A DNA stretch of 64,000 bases, taken from the NCBI GenBank assembly GCA_029203165.1, contig CP119308.1, forward strand, positions 1,612,001-1,676,000, written 5' to 3'. The notes beneath the pieces are model-generated. The model was not told the origin of the DNA. It was given only the letters and a program-made list of their open reading frames with translations, and made no database searches. The stretch's first letter is position 1; the number at the start of each line of letters is the position of its first letter. The DNA comes from Candidatus Microbacterium colombiense. GTDB lineage: Bacteria > Actinomycetota > Actinomycetes > Actinomycetales > Microbacteriaceae. Position numbers and translations under genes: made by a program. This document shows, piece by piece, positions 53,718-61,216 of the stretch.

Positions 53718-55024
53718 GCCTCGTCATCCGACTCGTCGTCATCGTCGTACGGCGTCGACGAGGTCGGCACGCGGGAGTCCTCCCGGACTCCGGCCGGACC
53801 CCCCGAACCGGCGAACAGGCCGCTCACTCCCGACAGATCCTCGGTGGCGACGTCGAGCATCGCCGCTCGGTGCGCGGCTGCCGCGAGCTCGGCATCGACG
53901 TCGACATCGGTGTGATCCGAGTTCGATGCGGTCTCCGCGTCATCCGCCGTCTGGACGCCCGAGTCCGTCCAGAGCTCGTCGGGATTGTAGGCGTCGGTCT
54001 GCATCGATGTGTCGACGGGAGCGCCGGCGTCGACCGGGACGCGATCCAGGGCGTCCATGGCAGAATCCACGCCGGTGCCGTGCGTCGCGATGACGCTCAG
54101 ATCGTCGGTTCGCAGTCCGTCCGCCAACGACTCCAGCAGCGCCGCCGCATCATCGACGATGTCGGAGCGTCGCATCGCATCGCCGTGCACGAGCCAGCGC
54201 GCGAACTCCAGCTCTGCCAGCAGACGGGCTCGTACCTCGAGAGCAGGATCGGACACGCGATCGACGTTGCGCGCGTACGACGCGTGCACATCGGCGGCGG
54301 CATCCGGAGCCGCGGACAGCCAGGCGAGGTCGACGGCGGGATCTCCGACCGAGAGGCCGTACCACCCGACGAGGCCGGTGACTTCGGGGCCGCGTTCGGG
54401 GTCGTCGGCGAAGAGGAACGACGTGGCCTGCACTCCGCCGAGAACCACGGTGGATTCGAACCGCCAGAGGTCGTCGTCGCTCACCGCTGTGCGCCAACGG
54501 ACGGTGAGGCGCGCAGGCACGCGACCTGTCGCCGCGGCGTCGTCGACCAGGCGTGCGAGTTCCGCCCGCCCCTCTTCGGCCGATTTCGACACCAGACCGG
54601 CGCCGCGTACGACCGACGTCGGCATGGCGTGGACGGCTGCGATCGCCGCACCCATCGACTCAGCGGCGCCACGCCCGGACGGCACGAGGGCGGGTTCGAT
54701 CTGGAAGCCGGGCAGCAGTTCCGTGACGAGCGCGCGGCCCTCGCCCACACGCGTCTCGCCGATGTACTCGGGGGCGTGGAACGGCAGCGTCGCGCGGGCA
54801 CCGGCCGTGAGTGCGCGCAGCGCCAGAGCCTCGGCGGCGAGCTCCCGGGCGGTCTCGTCGTCGTCGGCGATCCTGATCGCGAGTTCCCGGCCGTCGGCCA
54901 GCGTCGCCACAGCGGAGTCGAAGCGTCCGTCGGCGTCGGCGCTGAGCGCACGAGCTCCCGTGACCTCCGCTCCGGGCAGTGCGGCCGTCACTGCCGCGGC
55001 TAGAGTGAAAGGAGAGCGTCCCAT
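53663..55024 (-). CDS. APH-fold phosphotransferase-like protein, probably catalytically dead
   Basis: A 453-residue protein whose first about 330 residues align with aminoglycoside/macrolide phosphotransferases (ALVTELLPG hinge; GLSVGDPAVDLAWL). Key residues are replaced: where HGDxxxxN is expected it reads LGGVQATS (L195, G197, S202), and where the metal-binding Asp of IDWG is expected it reads VGWYG (G220). The last about 115 residues are acidic and disordered-looking. TACCCT lies six bases before the ATG at 55024, a leaderless start that is preferred over 55096. It overlaps adnB by 55 bases. Antibiotic phosphorylation is unlikely; a binding role is inference. Confidence 0.82.
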   Translation of the reverse strand: MGRSPFTLAAAVTAALPGAEVTGARALSADADGRFDSAVATLADGRELAIRIADDDETARELAAEALALRALTAGARATLPFHAPEYIGETRVGEGRALVTELLPGFQIEPALVPSGRGAAESMGAAIAAVHAMPTSVVRGAGLVSKSAEEGRAELARLVDDAAATGRVPARLTVRWRTAVSDDDLWRFESTVVLGGVQATSFLFADDPERGPEVTGLVGWYGLSVGDPAVDLAWLSAAPDAAADVHASYARNVDRVSDPALEVRARLLAELEFARWLVHGDAMRRSDIVDDAAALLESLADGLRTDDLSVIATHGTGVDSAMDALDRVPVDAGAPVDTSMQTDAYNPDELWTDSGVQTADDAETASNSDHTDVDVDAELAAAAHRAAMLDVATEDLSGVSGLFAGSGGPAGVREDSRVPTSSTPYDDDDESDDEAQRAARAALQRWKSSDSE

Positions 55025-55030
55025 GCCCTT

Positions 55031-55036
55031 AGGGTA
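55031..55036 (-). promoter_or_regulatory. -10 box of leaderless pseudokinase gene
   Basis: Minus-strand TACCCT, then six bases, then the ATG at 55024. Confidence 0.5.
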
Positions 55037-55088
55037 GGTCGGCTCAGGGGCGGTCCCGCCTCCGCCACGCCCGTGAGAGAGGGAGTCG

Positions 55089-55970
55089 ATGACCATTCAC
55101 CGTTCGTCTCTCGACCGCGCCGCCGAGCTTCGCGAGGAATCTGACGTTCTCGATCGACTGCGCGCTGACGCATCGACGAGGGTCGTGGTCGTGCGCGAAG
55201 GGCGGATCCGCGTCGTCGAGTCGCGTCTGCTGCGTGTTCCGGCCGACGCCGTCGGGGAGGCACAGTGGGCTCTTCTCGGCCGCGATGTGGACGGCACGGT
55301 GCTGCTTCTCGCCGCCGTGCCTCCGGAGACCGCCTCGGTCGATGCCGCTCCCGATGAGATCTGGCTCGGACTGCGTGATCTGGGCGGTCGCATCGACGCG
55401 ATCGAGACCGAGATCCTCGTCGAAGCGGTCGCGATGGCCGGGTGGCTGCGCGACGCGAGCTTCTGCCCGAACTGCGGTGGCGCGACCGCGTTGCGCCAGG
55501 GCGGCTGGTCTCGCCGCTGCCTCGTCTGCGGTCGTGAGCACTTCCCGCGCACCGACCCCGCCGTGATCGTCGCCGTCGAGAGCGCGGACGGCGATCGACT
55601 GCTCCTCGGCGCGAACGCGAACTGGGGCGGACGCATGTACTCCTGCTTCGCCGGTTTCGTGGAGGCGGGAGAGTCTCTCGAGTCCACCGTTCACCGGGAG
55701 ATCGAAGAGGAGTCAGGCGTCCGGCTGTCGGCGCTGCGCTACGTGTCCTCGCAGGCATGGCCGTTCCCTCGTTCCCTCATGATCGGTTTCCGTGGCGTGG
55801 TCGACGACGAGTCTGCGGCACGACCTGATGGCGAGGAGATCATCGACGTGCGCTGGTTCACCCGCGCTGAGATCGGCACCGCGCTGGCCGGCGATGGGCC
55901 GGTCGGCCTGCCCGGACCCGCGTCGATCGCGAGGGCGCTGATCGTCTCGTGGTTCGAGGAACGGGCGTGA
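55089..55970 (+). CDS. nudC: NAD(+)/NADH diphosphatase (deNADding Nudix hydrolase)
   Basis: A 293-residue zinc Nudix enzyme cleaving NAD(H) to NMN(H) and AMP; relatives also remove NAD caps from RNA. Zinc cysteines are C126, C129, C144 and C147 (FCPNCGG, RRCLVCG). The Nudix box runs from G189 (GFVEAGESLE) through R203-E204 to V211 (REIEEESGV). The specificity motif SQPWPFP is SQAWPFP here (A223 for Pro), with the rest intact. The ATG at 55089 follows AGGGAG. The stop overlaps uvrD2 (GTGA). Order adnB, nudC, uvrD2 is as in mycobacteria. Confidence 0.94.
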   Translation: MTIHRSSLDRAAELREESDVLDRLRADASTRVVVVREGRIRVVESRLLRVPADAVGEAQWALLGRDVDGTVLLLAAVPPETASVDAAPDEIWLGLRDLGGRIDAIETEILVEAVAMAGWLRDASFCPNCGGATALRQGGWSRRCLVCGREHFPRTDPAVIVAVESADGDRLLLGANANWGGRMYSCFAGFVEAGESLESTVHREIEEESGVRLSALRYVSSQAWPFPRSLMIGFRGVVDDESAARPDGEEIIDVRWFTRAEIGTALAGDGPVGLPGPASIARALIVSWFEERA

Positions 55971-57688
55971 GCGCACTCGACGCGCTCGATGAACGGCAGC
56001 GGTCGGCGGCATCCGTCCTTCGTGGACCCGTCGCGGTGCTGGCGGGGGCAGGGACCGGGAAGACGCGGGTGATCACGCACCGTATCGCGCACGGTGTCGA
56101 CACGGGCGCCTACTCGCCGGCGCGTGTGATGGCGGTGACCTTCACGGCGAAGGCCGCCGGTGAGCTCCGCGGGCGCCTGCGCGCACTCGGCGTCGAAGGG
56201 GTCGCCGCTCGCACGTTCCACGCCGCCGCGCTCGCACAGCTGAACTTCTTCTGGCCGACCCTGGCCGGGTCGCCCGCTCCCGCGATCATCGACAACAAGG
56301 TGCGGATGCTCGGGCAGGTCGCCGACGGCCTCCGTCTGCGCCGCAGCACGGCGACGCTCCGAGACATCGCGTCCGAGATCGAGTGGCGCAAGGTGTCGAT
56401 GCTGTCGATCGAGAAGCACGCGGAGCTCGGACGGTCGGTGAACGGTGTCGACACCGAGCAGCTGGTGGAACTCCAACGCGGATACGAAGTGCTGAAGGAC
56501 GAACGCCGTCAACTCGATTTCGAAGATGTACTTCTCGCCTGCGCCGGGATGCTCGAAGCCGAACCCCGCGTGTCCGCCTCCGTGCACGAGCAGTATCGTC
56601 ACTTCACGGTCGATGAGTACCAGGACGTCTCGCCGCTGCAGAATCGTCTGCTCGATCTCTGGCTCGGCGATCGGCACGACATCTGCGTGGTCGGCGACGC
56701 CAGCCAGACCATCTACTCGTTCGCGGGTGCCGAGCAGCGGTTCCTCCTCGAGTTCGAGCGCACCCATCCCGATGCGACCGTCGTGCGGCTGGAGACGAAC
56801 TACCGCTCTCAAGCCCCGATCCTCACGGCGGCGAACGCACTGATGCACGGGCGCCCCGGCGCCCTCGAGCTCGTGCCGGCCAGGGAGCAGTTCACCGCCG
56901 ATGCCCCGACGGTCACGGCGTACGACACCGAGACCGAAGAGGCCCAGGGCATCGCTGCGGCCATCGCACAGCGGATCGCCGGGGGCGCCTCCCCGTCCGA
57001 CATCGCGGTCCTGTACCGGGCGCACGCCCAGTCGGGTGTCCTCCAGCAGGCGCTCGCCGAACAGGGGATCGCCACGACCGTCCTCGGCGGCACGCGATTC
57101 TTCGCGATGCCCGAGGTGCGTCAGGCGATTCTGGCGCTGCGAGCTGCGGCCGTCGCGCCGACGGAGCACGGGTTCCTCCCGGGCGTGCTGCGCGTGCTGC
57201 GCGAGCTCGGCCTCACGGAAGAGCCTCCGGTGGCGGGCGGAGCGCAACGCGACGGGTGGGAGGCGCGACGCGCGCTGCTGCGGCTGGCGGAAGAAGCCGG
57301 TCCCGAGGCGACATTGCGTGGATTCAGCGATGCGCTGATGGCGAGAGCGAAGGACCAGCACGAGCCGACGATGCGCACGGTCACCCTCTCGACGCTGCAT
57401 GCCGCGAAAGGTCTCGAGTGGGCGCACGTGCATCTGGCCGGATGGGCGGAGGGGGCGCTCCCGATCTCCTACGCGACGAACTTCGAGGCCATCGACGAGG
57501 AACGCCGCCTGGCCTATGTCGGGGTCACGCGCGCCGCGCGAACGCTGGATCTGACGTGGTCGCGGTCGGCCGGGCGTGGAGAACGCGCACCATCGCGCTT
57601 TCTCGCTGAGATGGGAACGACTGCTCGCGGCACCGGCATTCTTCGTGAAACGTCACCGAATGCGACGCGCGGGAGCCGTCCGCGGTGA
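55967..57688 (+). CDS. uvrD2: UvrD2-like superfamily I DNA helicase
   Basis: A 573-residue SF1A helicase. Walker A is GAGTGKTRV (27-33), motif Ia AVTFTAKAAGELRGRLR, motif II VDEYQDVSPLQ, motif III GDASQTIYSFAGAEQRF, motif V TLSTLHAAKGLEW and motif VI YVGVTRAARTLDLTW. It is shorter than the about 700-residue mycobacterial UvrD2, apparently lacking the HRDC and cysteine C-terminal modules. The GTG at 55967 overlaps the nudC stop. Its last 164 bases overlap the opposite-strand ThiF-like gene. RNA-DNA or DNA unwinding in repair is the family role. Confidence 0.92.
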   Translation: MSALDALDERQRSAASVLRGPVAVLAGAGTGKTRVITHRIAHGVDTGAYSPARVMAVTFTAKAAGELRGRLRALGVEGVAARTFHAAALAQLNFFWPTLAGSPAPAIIDNKVRMLGQVADGLRLRRSTATLRDIASEIEWRKVSMLSIEKHAELGRSVNGVDTEQLVELQRGYEVLKDERRQLDFEDVLLACAGMLEAEPRVSASVHEQYRHFTVDEYQDVSPLQNRLLDLWLGDRHDICVVGDASQTIYSFAGAEQRFLLEFERTHPDATVVRLETNYRSQAPILTAANALMHGRPGALELVPAREQFTADAPTVTAYDTETEEAQGIAAAIAQRIAGGASPSDIAVLYRAHAQSGVLQQALAEQGIATTVLGGTRFFAMPEVRQAILALRAAAVAPTEHGFLPGVLRVLRELGLTEEPPVAGGAQRDGWEARRALLRLAEEAGPEATLRGFSDALMARAKDQHEPTMRTVTLSTLHAAKGLEWAHVHLAGWAEGALPISYATNFEAIDEERRLAYVGVTRAARTLDLTWSRSAGRGERAPSRFLAEMGTTARGTGILRETSPNATRGSRPR

Positions 57689-58391
57689 GGGTCACGACGT
57701 CACCCGCCTGATCATCGCCGCGGAGCAACGTGGCCACGAGCGCCGCGGAGCCCGCGACCATCGCGGCACGGAGCGGCCCGGGATCGCGACCGATCAACTG
57801 GGAGTGCAGTCGCGGCCAGGCGGGATCACGGTCGCGTTCGTGACCGTCTCGGCAGGACAGGCAAGGAGAGCGGCCCGGAACGACCAGAGGACCGATCGTC
57901 ACGCGGCCGGATTCGAACGCGACGGGGAGGTGGGTCCTGTCATCGCCAAGCAGGCGGGCGAACTGCACGGCCGCGGCCTGGCCGCGCACGAGCACGATCG
58001 CGACATCGCCCTGCGACGGCCGATCCCTGATGGTGATGCCCTCGTCGCTCAGCGCCTCTCGCATGCGATGAGCCGCACGCCCGTCGGTGAGGTCGATCGC
58101 CTCGATCCACGCGTCCGACGACCGAGGCGCTTCGTCGACCAGGTATCGATCGACCCGGGCGAGAAGCTGCCGGGCTTCGGCCCGCGGCGCGCCGAGTGCG
58201 TGCGCGATCACATCGAACGCGGACCGTCGGAAGCCGGTGCGCATGCGACTGAGCAGGAGTTCCACCCAGTCGGCGCTCGCGGACACCGTCACATCGCCGT
58301 CCATGCCCAGCTGCAGGGTGTCCGCGTCGCGCCAGAGCAGCGGGAACGCGGGATCCAGACGGGTCAGTAGGGCGGGGGAGAGCGGAGGCAT
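57525..58391 (-). CDS. Orphan ThiF/cyclodehydratase-like (TOMM leader-binding-like) protein
   Basis: A 288-residue protein. The first about 110 residues form a degenerate winged-helix/peptide-binding-like domain (DADTLQLGMDGDVTVSA; LLARVDRYLVDEAP). From about 125 an E1-like Rossmann half follows (DVAIVLVRGQAAAVQFARLL), then a cysteine pair C177/C180 in GRSPCLSCRDGHERDRD and C252/C254 in EECRCREQ, a possible zinc site. This pattern is typical of proteins annotated as TOMM precursor leader-binding or bacteriocin cyclodehydratase-like. No YcaO, dehydrogenase or precursor gene is nearby. Shares 164 bases with the uvrD2 end; its CRC motif falls inside that overlap. Confidence 0.75.
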   Translation of the reverse strand: MPPLSPALLTRLDPAFPLLWRDADTLQLGMDGDVTVSASADWVELLLSRMRTGFRRSAFDVIAHALGAPRAEARQLLARVDRYLVDEAPRSSDAWIEAIDLTDGRAAHRMREALSDEGITIRDRPSQGDVAIVLVRGQAAAVQFARLLGDDRTHLPVAFESGRVTIGPLVVPGRSPCLSCRDGHERDRDPAWPRLHSQLIGRDPGPLRAAMVAGSAALVATLLRGDDQAGDVVTLTADGSRASHSVTFHEECRCREQSFPSQRESAMVRVLHARPTATTSDPAFARRA

Positions 58392-58517
58392 TCCCTGATT
58401 CTGCGTAACCGCCCGCGGTCATGGGGCGGGGGAGGCGCATCGGTGGACAACTTCCGCCGATGCGCCGCCGGGGAGGATGAGTCGACGGGCAGGATGAGTC
58501 GCCGGGGTGAGCCGCGC

Positions 58518-59954
58518 TCAGACGGGGCGCTCCCCGTCCGGTCGCTCGTCATCCGGTCGCTCGTCATCCGAGTCCGCCGAGTCTGCCTCGCCGGATGCGG
58601 GTTCGGACCCGCTCGCGTCATCGCCCTGGAAATCGTCGCCGTCGAGCAGCCGGGCCAGGGCTTCGTCGAACTCATCGGCCACGGGCTGCTCTCCGCGCGC
58701 GGCCGCCTGGAGACGCGCGACCAGAGCGGTGGGGTCGTCGATGTCCTGTGCTGTCGGCATCAGGTCGGGGTAGTCCCAGAGCGAGTCGCGCCCCGCGATG
58801 CCCACGGCCTCGGTCACCGTCTGCCACATCGCGGATGCCTCGCGGATCCTCCGCGGACGCAGCTTCAATCCGACGAGAGCGCCCAGAGCGTCTTCCGCCG
58901 GACCACCGACGGCGCGGCGCCGGCGTGCGGCCTCGGCGATCCGTCCACCGTCGGGCAGCCGTGACGTCGCGTCGGCCGTGACCACGTCGACCCATCCGTC
59001 GATCATCGCGATCAGGTTCTCGAGCCGGGCGAGGGATTCGCGCTGGGCCTCGGTCTGAGCGGGAAGCAGTGCGCCTCCCTCGATCGCTGCCCGCAACTCC
59101 TCCGGGTTCGACGGATCGAGGCGGCTCGCGACGTCTTCCAGGGCGTCCACATCGACGGTCACACCCCGGGCGAAGTCCGTGATCTGCGCCATCACGTGCA
59201 GGTGCAACCATTTGGCGTGTCGGTAGAGGCGGGCGTAGGCCAGTTCCCGGGTCGCGAGGTAGAGCGCGATCTGGTCTTCGGGGATCTCGAGTCCTTCGCC
59301 GAATGCGGTGAGGTTCTGCGGGATCACCGCGGCCGTCCCCGCCGGCAGCACGGGAATACCGACATCGCCGCCGGAGACGACCTCGAGGGCGAGGTTGCCG
59401 AGCACCTGGCCGAACTGCGCCGCGAACACGGAGCCGCCGAGGCCGCGCATGAGTTTGCCCGCGCCCTGGACCACTCCGCGCATCTCTTCGGGAACCTGCG
59501 TGTCGAGGGCGCTGGTCAGCGCATCCGCGATGCTCGTCGACACGGGACCGGCGATCTCCTTCCACACCGGGAGTGTCTTCTCGACCCATTCCCCCCGCGT
59601 CATGGCGGTGGGGTTCTCGGAGAGCTCGGAGATCGTGGTCGCCTCGCCGAGCCAGAGGTTCGCGAGGGCGAACGAGTCGACGAGTGAGGTGCGCGAGCCG
59701 TCGGTGATGCCGAGGCCGTCGCGATTCGCGATGTGCAGCGCCTGCCGCAACGCGTTCTCCCACGGGTCGCCACCGAAGGCACCCTGCAGCTGCGACATGA
59801 TCGTCTGCATCATCGCCGGGTCGAACTGCAGGCCGTCCATGCCTTCGAGGGCGCCGCGGAGGGCTTCAGGATCGATGTCGCCACCGCCCTGACCGGACAG
59901 CATCCGTCGGAGGAACTCCTGGAAGTCCTCAGGGGTGGGGTCGTTGTCGGTCAT
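58518..59954 (-). CDS. DUF2342 (zincin_2-like) protein without a visible HExxH motif
   Basis: A 478-residue protein of the DUF2342 family, often labelled zinc-dependent metalloprotease or F420-biosynthesis-associated. Diagnostic segments: ENALRQALHIANRDGLGITD, FGQVLGNLALEVVSGGDVGIP, TRELAYARLYRHAKWLHLHV and IEGGALLPAQTEAQ. No HExxH is present; the position often given as EGH reads IDGWVDVV. The last 50 residues are Asp/Glu/Pro-rich with DDERPDDERP repeats. ATG 59954 with GAGAGGG upstream is chosen over 60005. It is divergent from the PDZ-Lon protease, as Rv3195/Rv3194c are in mycobacteria. Confidence 0.85.
   Translation of the reverse strand: MTDNDPTPEDFQEFLRRMLSGQGGGDIDPEALRGALEGMDGLQFDPAMMQTIMSQLQGAFGGDPWENALRQALHIANRDGLGITDGSRTSLVDSFALANLWLGEATTISELSENPTAMTRGEWVEKTLPVWKEIAGPVSTSIADALTSALDTQVPEEMRGVVQGAGKLMRGLGGSVFAAQFGQVLGNLALEVVSGGDVGIPVLPAGTAAVIPQNLTAFGEGLEIPEDQIALYLATRELAYARLYRHAKWLHLHVMAQITDFARGVTVDVDALEDVASRLDPSNPEELRAAIEGGALLPAQTEAQRESLARLENLIAMIDGWVDVVTADATSRLPDGGRIAEAARRRRAVGGPAEDALGALVGLKLRPRRIREASAMWQTVTEAVGIAGRDSLWDYPDLMPTAQDIDDPTALVARLQAAARGEQPVADEFDEALARLLDGDDFQGDDASGSEPASGEADSADSDDERPDDERPDGERPV
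58525..58569 (+). repeat. Three 15-bp tandem repeats
   Basis: Two identical units GGTCGCTCGTCATCC (58540-58554, 58555-58569) follow a degenerate copy (58525-58539). In the minus-strand gene they encode the acidic DDERP repeats at the C-terminus. The number of copies may vary between strains. Confidence 0.85.
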
Positions 59955-60028
59955 GTCGATCGCCCTCTCAGTACGCCGTAAGCCTGCGGGATCTACGCTA
60001 GTCACAGGTTTCCGCAGGTGAGCCCGAC

Positions 60029-61159
60029 ATGGGCAGATCGCTGTACGCCGCTCGCGAACGATGGAGGAATGCTGTGGATCGAACGCGGTCTGTGAAGCTC
60101 GGACTCGGAGTCTGGGCGATGATCGTGGCGCTCATCGCGCTCGTGGTGCTCACCTTCCTGCCCACGCCGTACGTGATTCAGCGGCCGGGACCGGTCTACG
60201 ACACCCTGGGCACGGCGGCGGGCACCGACGGCGAGCAGGTGCCGCTGATCAGCATCGAGGGAGCGGAGACGTTCGAGACCGCGGGCACCCTCGACCTCAC
60301 CACGGTGCAGGTCGTCGGGAACCGCGAGCGCACGCCCAGCTGGTTCGAGCTCGCGCTCGCCTGGATGGACTCCTCCCGCGCGGTCGTGCCGCTGGACTCG
60401 GTCTTCCCCGAGGGCGTCACGAGCGAGCAGCGCGACGAACGCAATGCGACCCTGATGGTCGATTCGCAGCATGAGGCAACGGCTGCGGCGTTGAACGAGC
60501 TCGGCTACGACACGGGTGCGGAGGTCGTCGTGGTCGAGGCTGTCGCCGACACGCCTTCCGCCGGAATCCTCGAACCCGACGACGTGATCACCGTGATCGA
60601 CGGCGAAGCGGTGACGTCGGCGAAGCAGCTGCGACAGAAGATCCAGGATGCCGGTGGCGACACGATCGAGCTCACCGTCCTCCGCGCCGGAGAAGAGCGG
60701 AACGTCTCGATCACGCCGGAGAAGCGCACGCAGGGCGACGTCTCCACGTGGCTCATCGGCATCACCCTGCGAACGGACTACGACTTCCCGATCGATGTCA
60801 CGATCCAGCTCGACAACGTGGGCGGCCCCAGCGCCGGCATGATGTTCGCGCTCGGCATCATCGACACGCTCACCGAGGGCGAGCTGAACGGTGGCGAGAA
60901 CGTCGCGGGCACCGGAACGATCGAGGCGGACGGCACGGTCGGTCCCATCGGCGGCATCCGTCAGAAGCTGTACGGCGCGCGGGATGCCGGTGCCGAGTAC
61001 TTCCTTGCGCCCGCGTCGAACTGCGATGAGGTCGTCGGACACGTGCCTGACGGTCTTCAGGTGATCCGCACCGCGACGCTCGAGGAATCGCTCGATGCGC
61101 TCGCGGTCATCGCCGACGACGGCGACGTGGCCTCGCTGCCCGCGTGCACCGCGTCGTGA
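60029..61159 (+). CDS. PDZ-domain Lon-like serine protease (YlbL type), membrane anchored
   Basis: A 376-residue protein with an N-terminal membrane anchor (about 25-45), then an extracytoplasmic PDZ domain (GILEPDDVITVIDGEAVTSA) and a Lon-type protease domain. The catalytic dyad is S268 (GGPSAGMMFALG) and K313 (GGIRQKLYGARDAG). The combination matches YlbL/S16 proteins such as mycobacterial Rv3194c. The start is the ATG at 60029; the ribosome site is weak, and TACGCT at 59994 may be its -10 box. It is divergent from DUF2342. Confidence 0.92.
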   Translation: MGRSLYAARERWRNAVDRTRSVKLGLGVWAMIVALIALVVLTFLPTPYVIQRPGPVYDTLGTAAGTDGEQVPLISIEGAETFETAGTLDLTTVQVVGNRERTPSWFELALAWMDSSRAVVPLDSVFPEGVTSEQRDERNATLMVDSQHEATAAALNELGYDTGAEVVVVEAVADTPSAGILEPDDVITVIDGEAVTSAKQLRQKIQDAGGDTIELTVLRAGEERNVSITPEKRTQGDVSTWLIGITLRTDYDFPIDVTIQLDNVGGPSAGMMFALGIIDTLTEGELNGGENVAGTGTIEADGTVGPIGGIRQKLYGARDAGAEYFLAPASNCDEVVGHVPDGLQVIRTATLEESLDALAVIADDGDVASLPACTAS

Positions 61160-61204
61160 CCTCCCCGTGATCCGGAAGACAGCCTGCATCCAGTAAGGCG
61201 TGCC

Positions 61205-61210
61205 TAGGAT
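61205..61210 (+). promoter_or_regulatory. -10 box before UPF0182
   Basis: TAGGAT, then GGGAGG, then the GTG at 61217 (six bases). GGGAGG may also be a ribosome site. Confidence 0.55.
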
Positions 61211-61216
61211 GGGAGG

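Noticed and set aside
53663..55024. Macrolide or aminoglycoside resistance gene
   Set aside because: The fold fits, but the catalytic HGD/N and metal Asp are missing, so drug phosphorylation should not be called.
57525..58391. RiPP (TOMM) antibiotic cluster
   Set aside because: Only the leader-binding/E1-like protein is present; no YcaO, dehydrogenase, precursor or exporter was seen nearby.
58941..59763. Arg-rich frames opposite DUF2342
   Set aside because: Skewed low-complexity translation and no start signals; shadows of the minus-strand gene.
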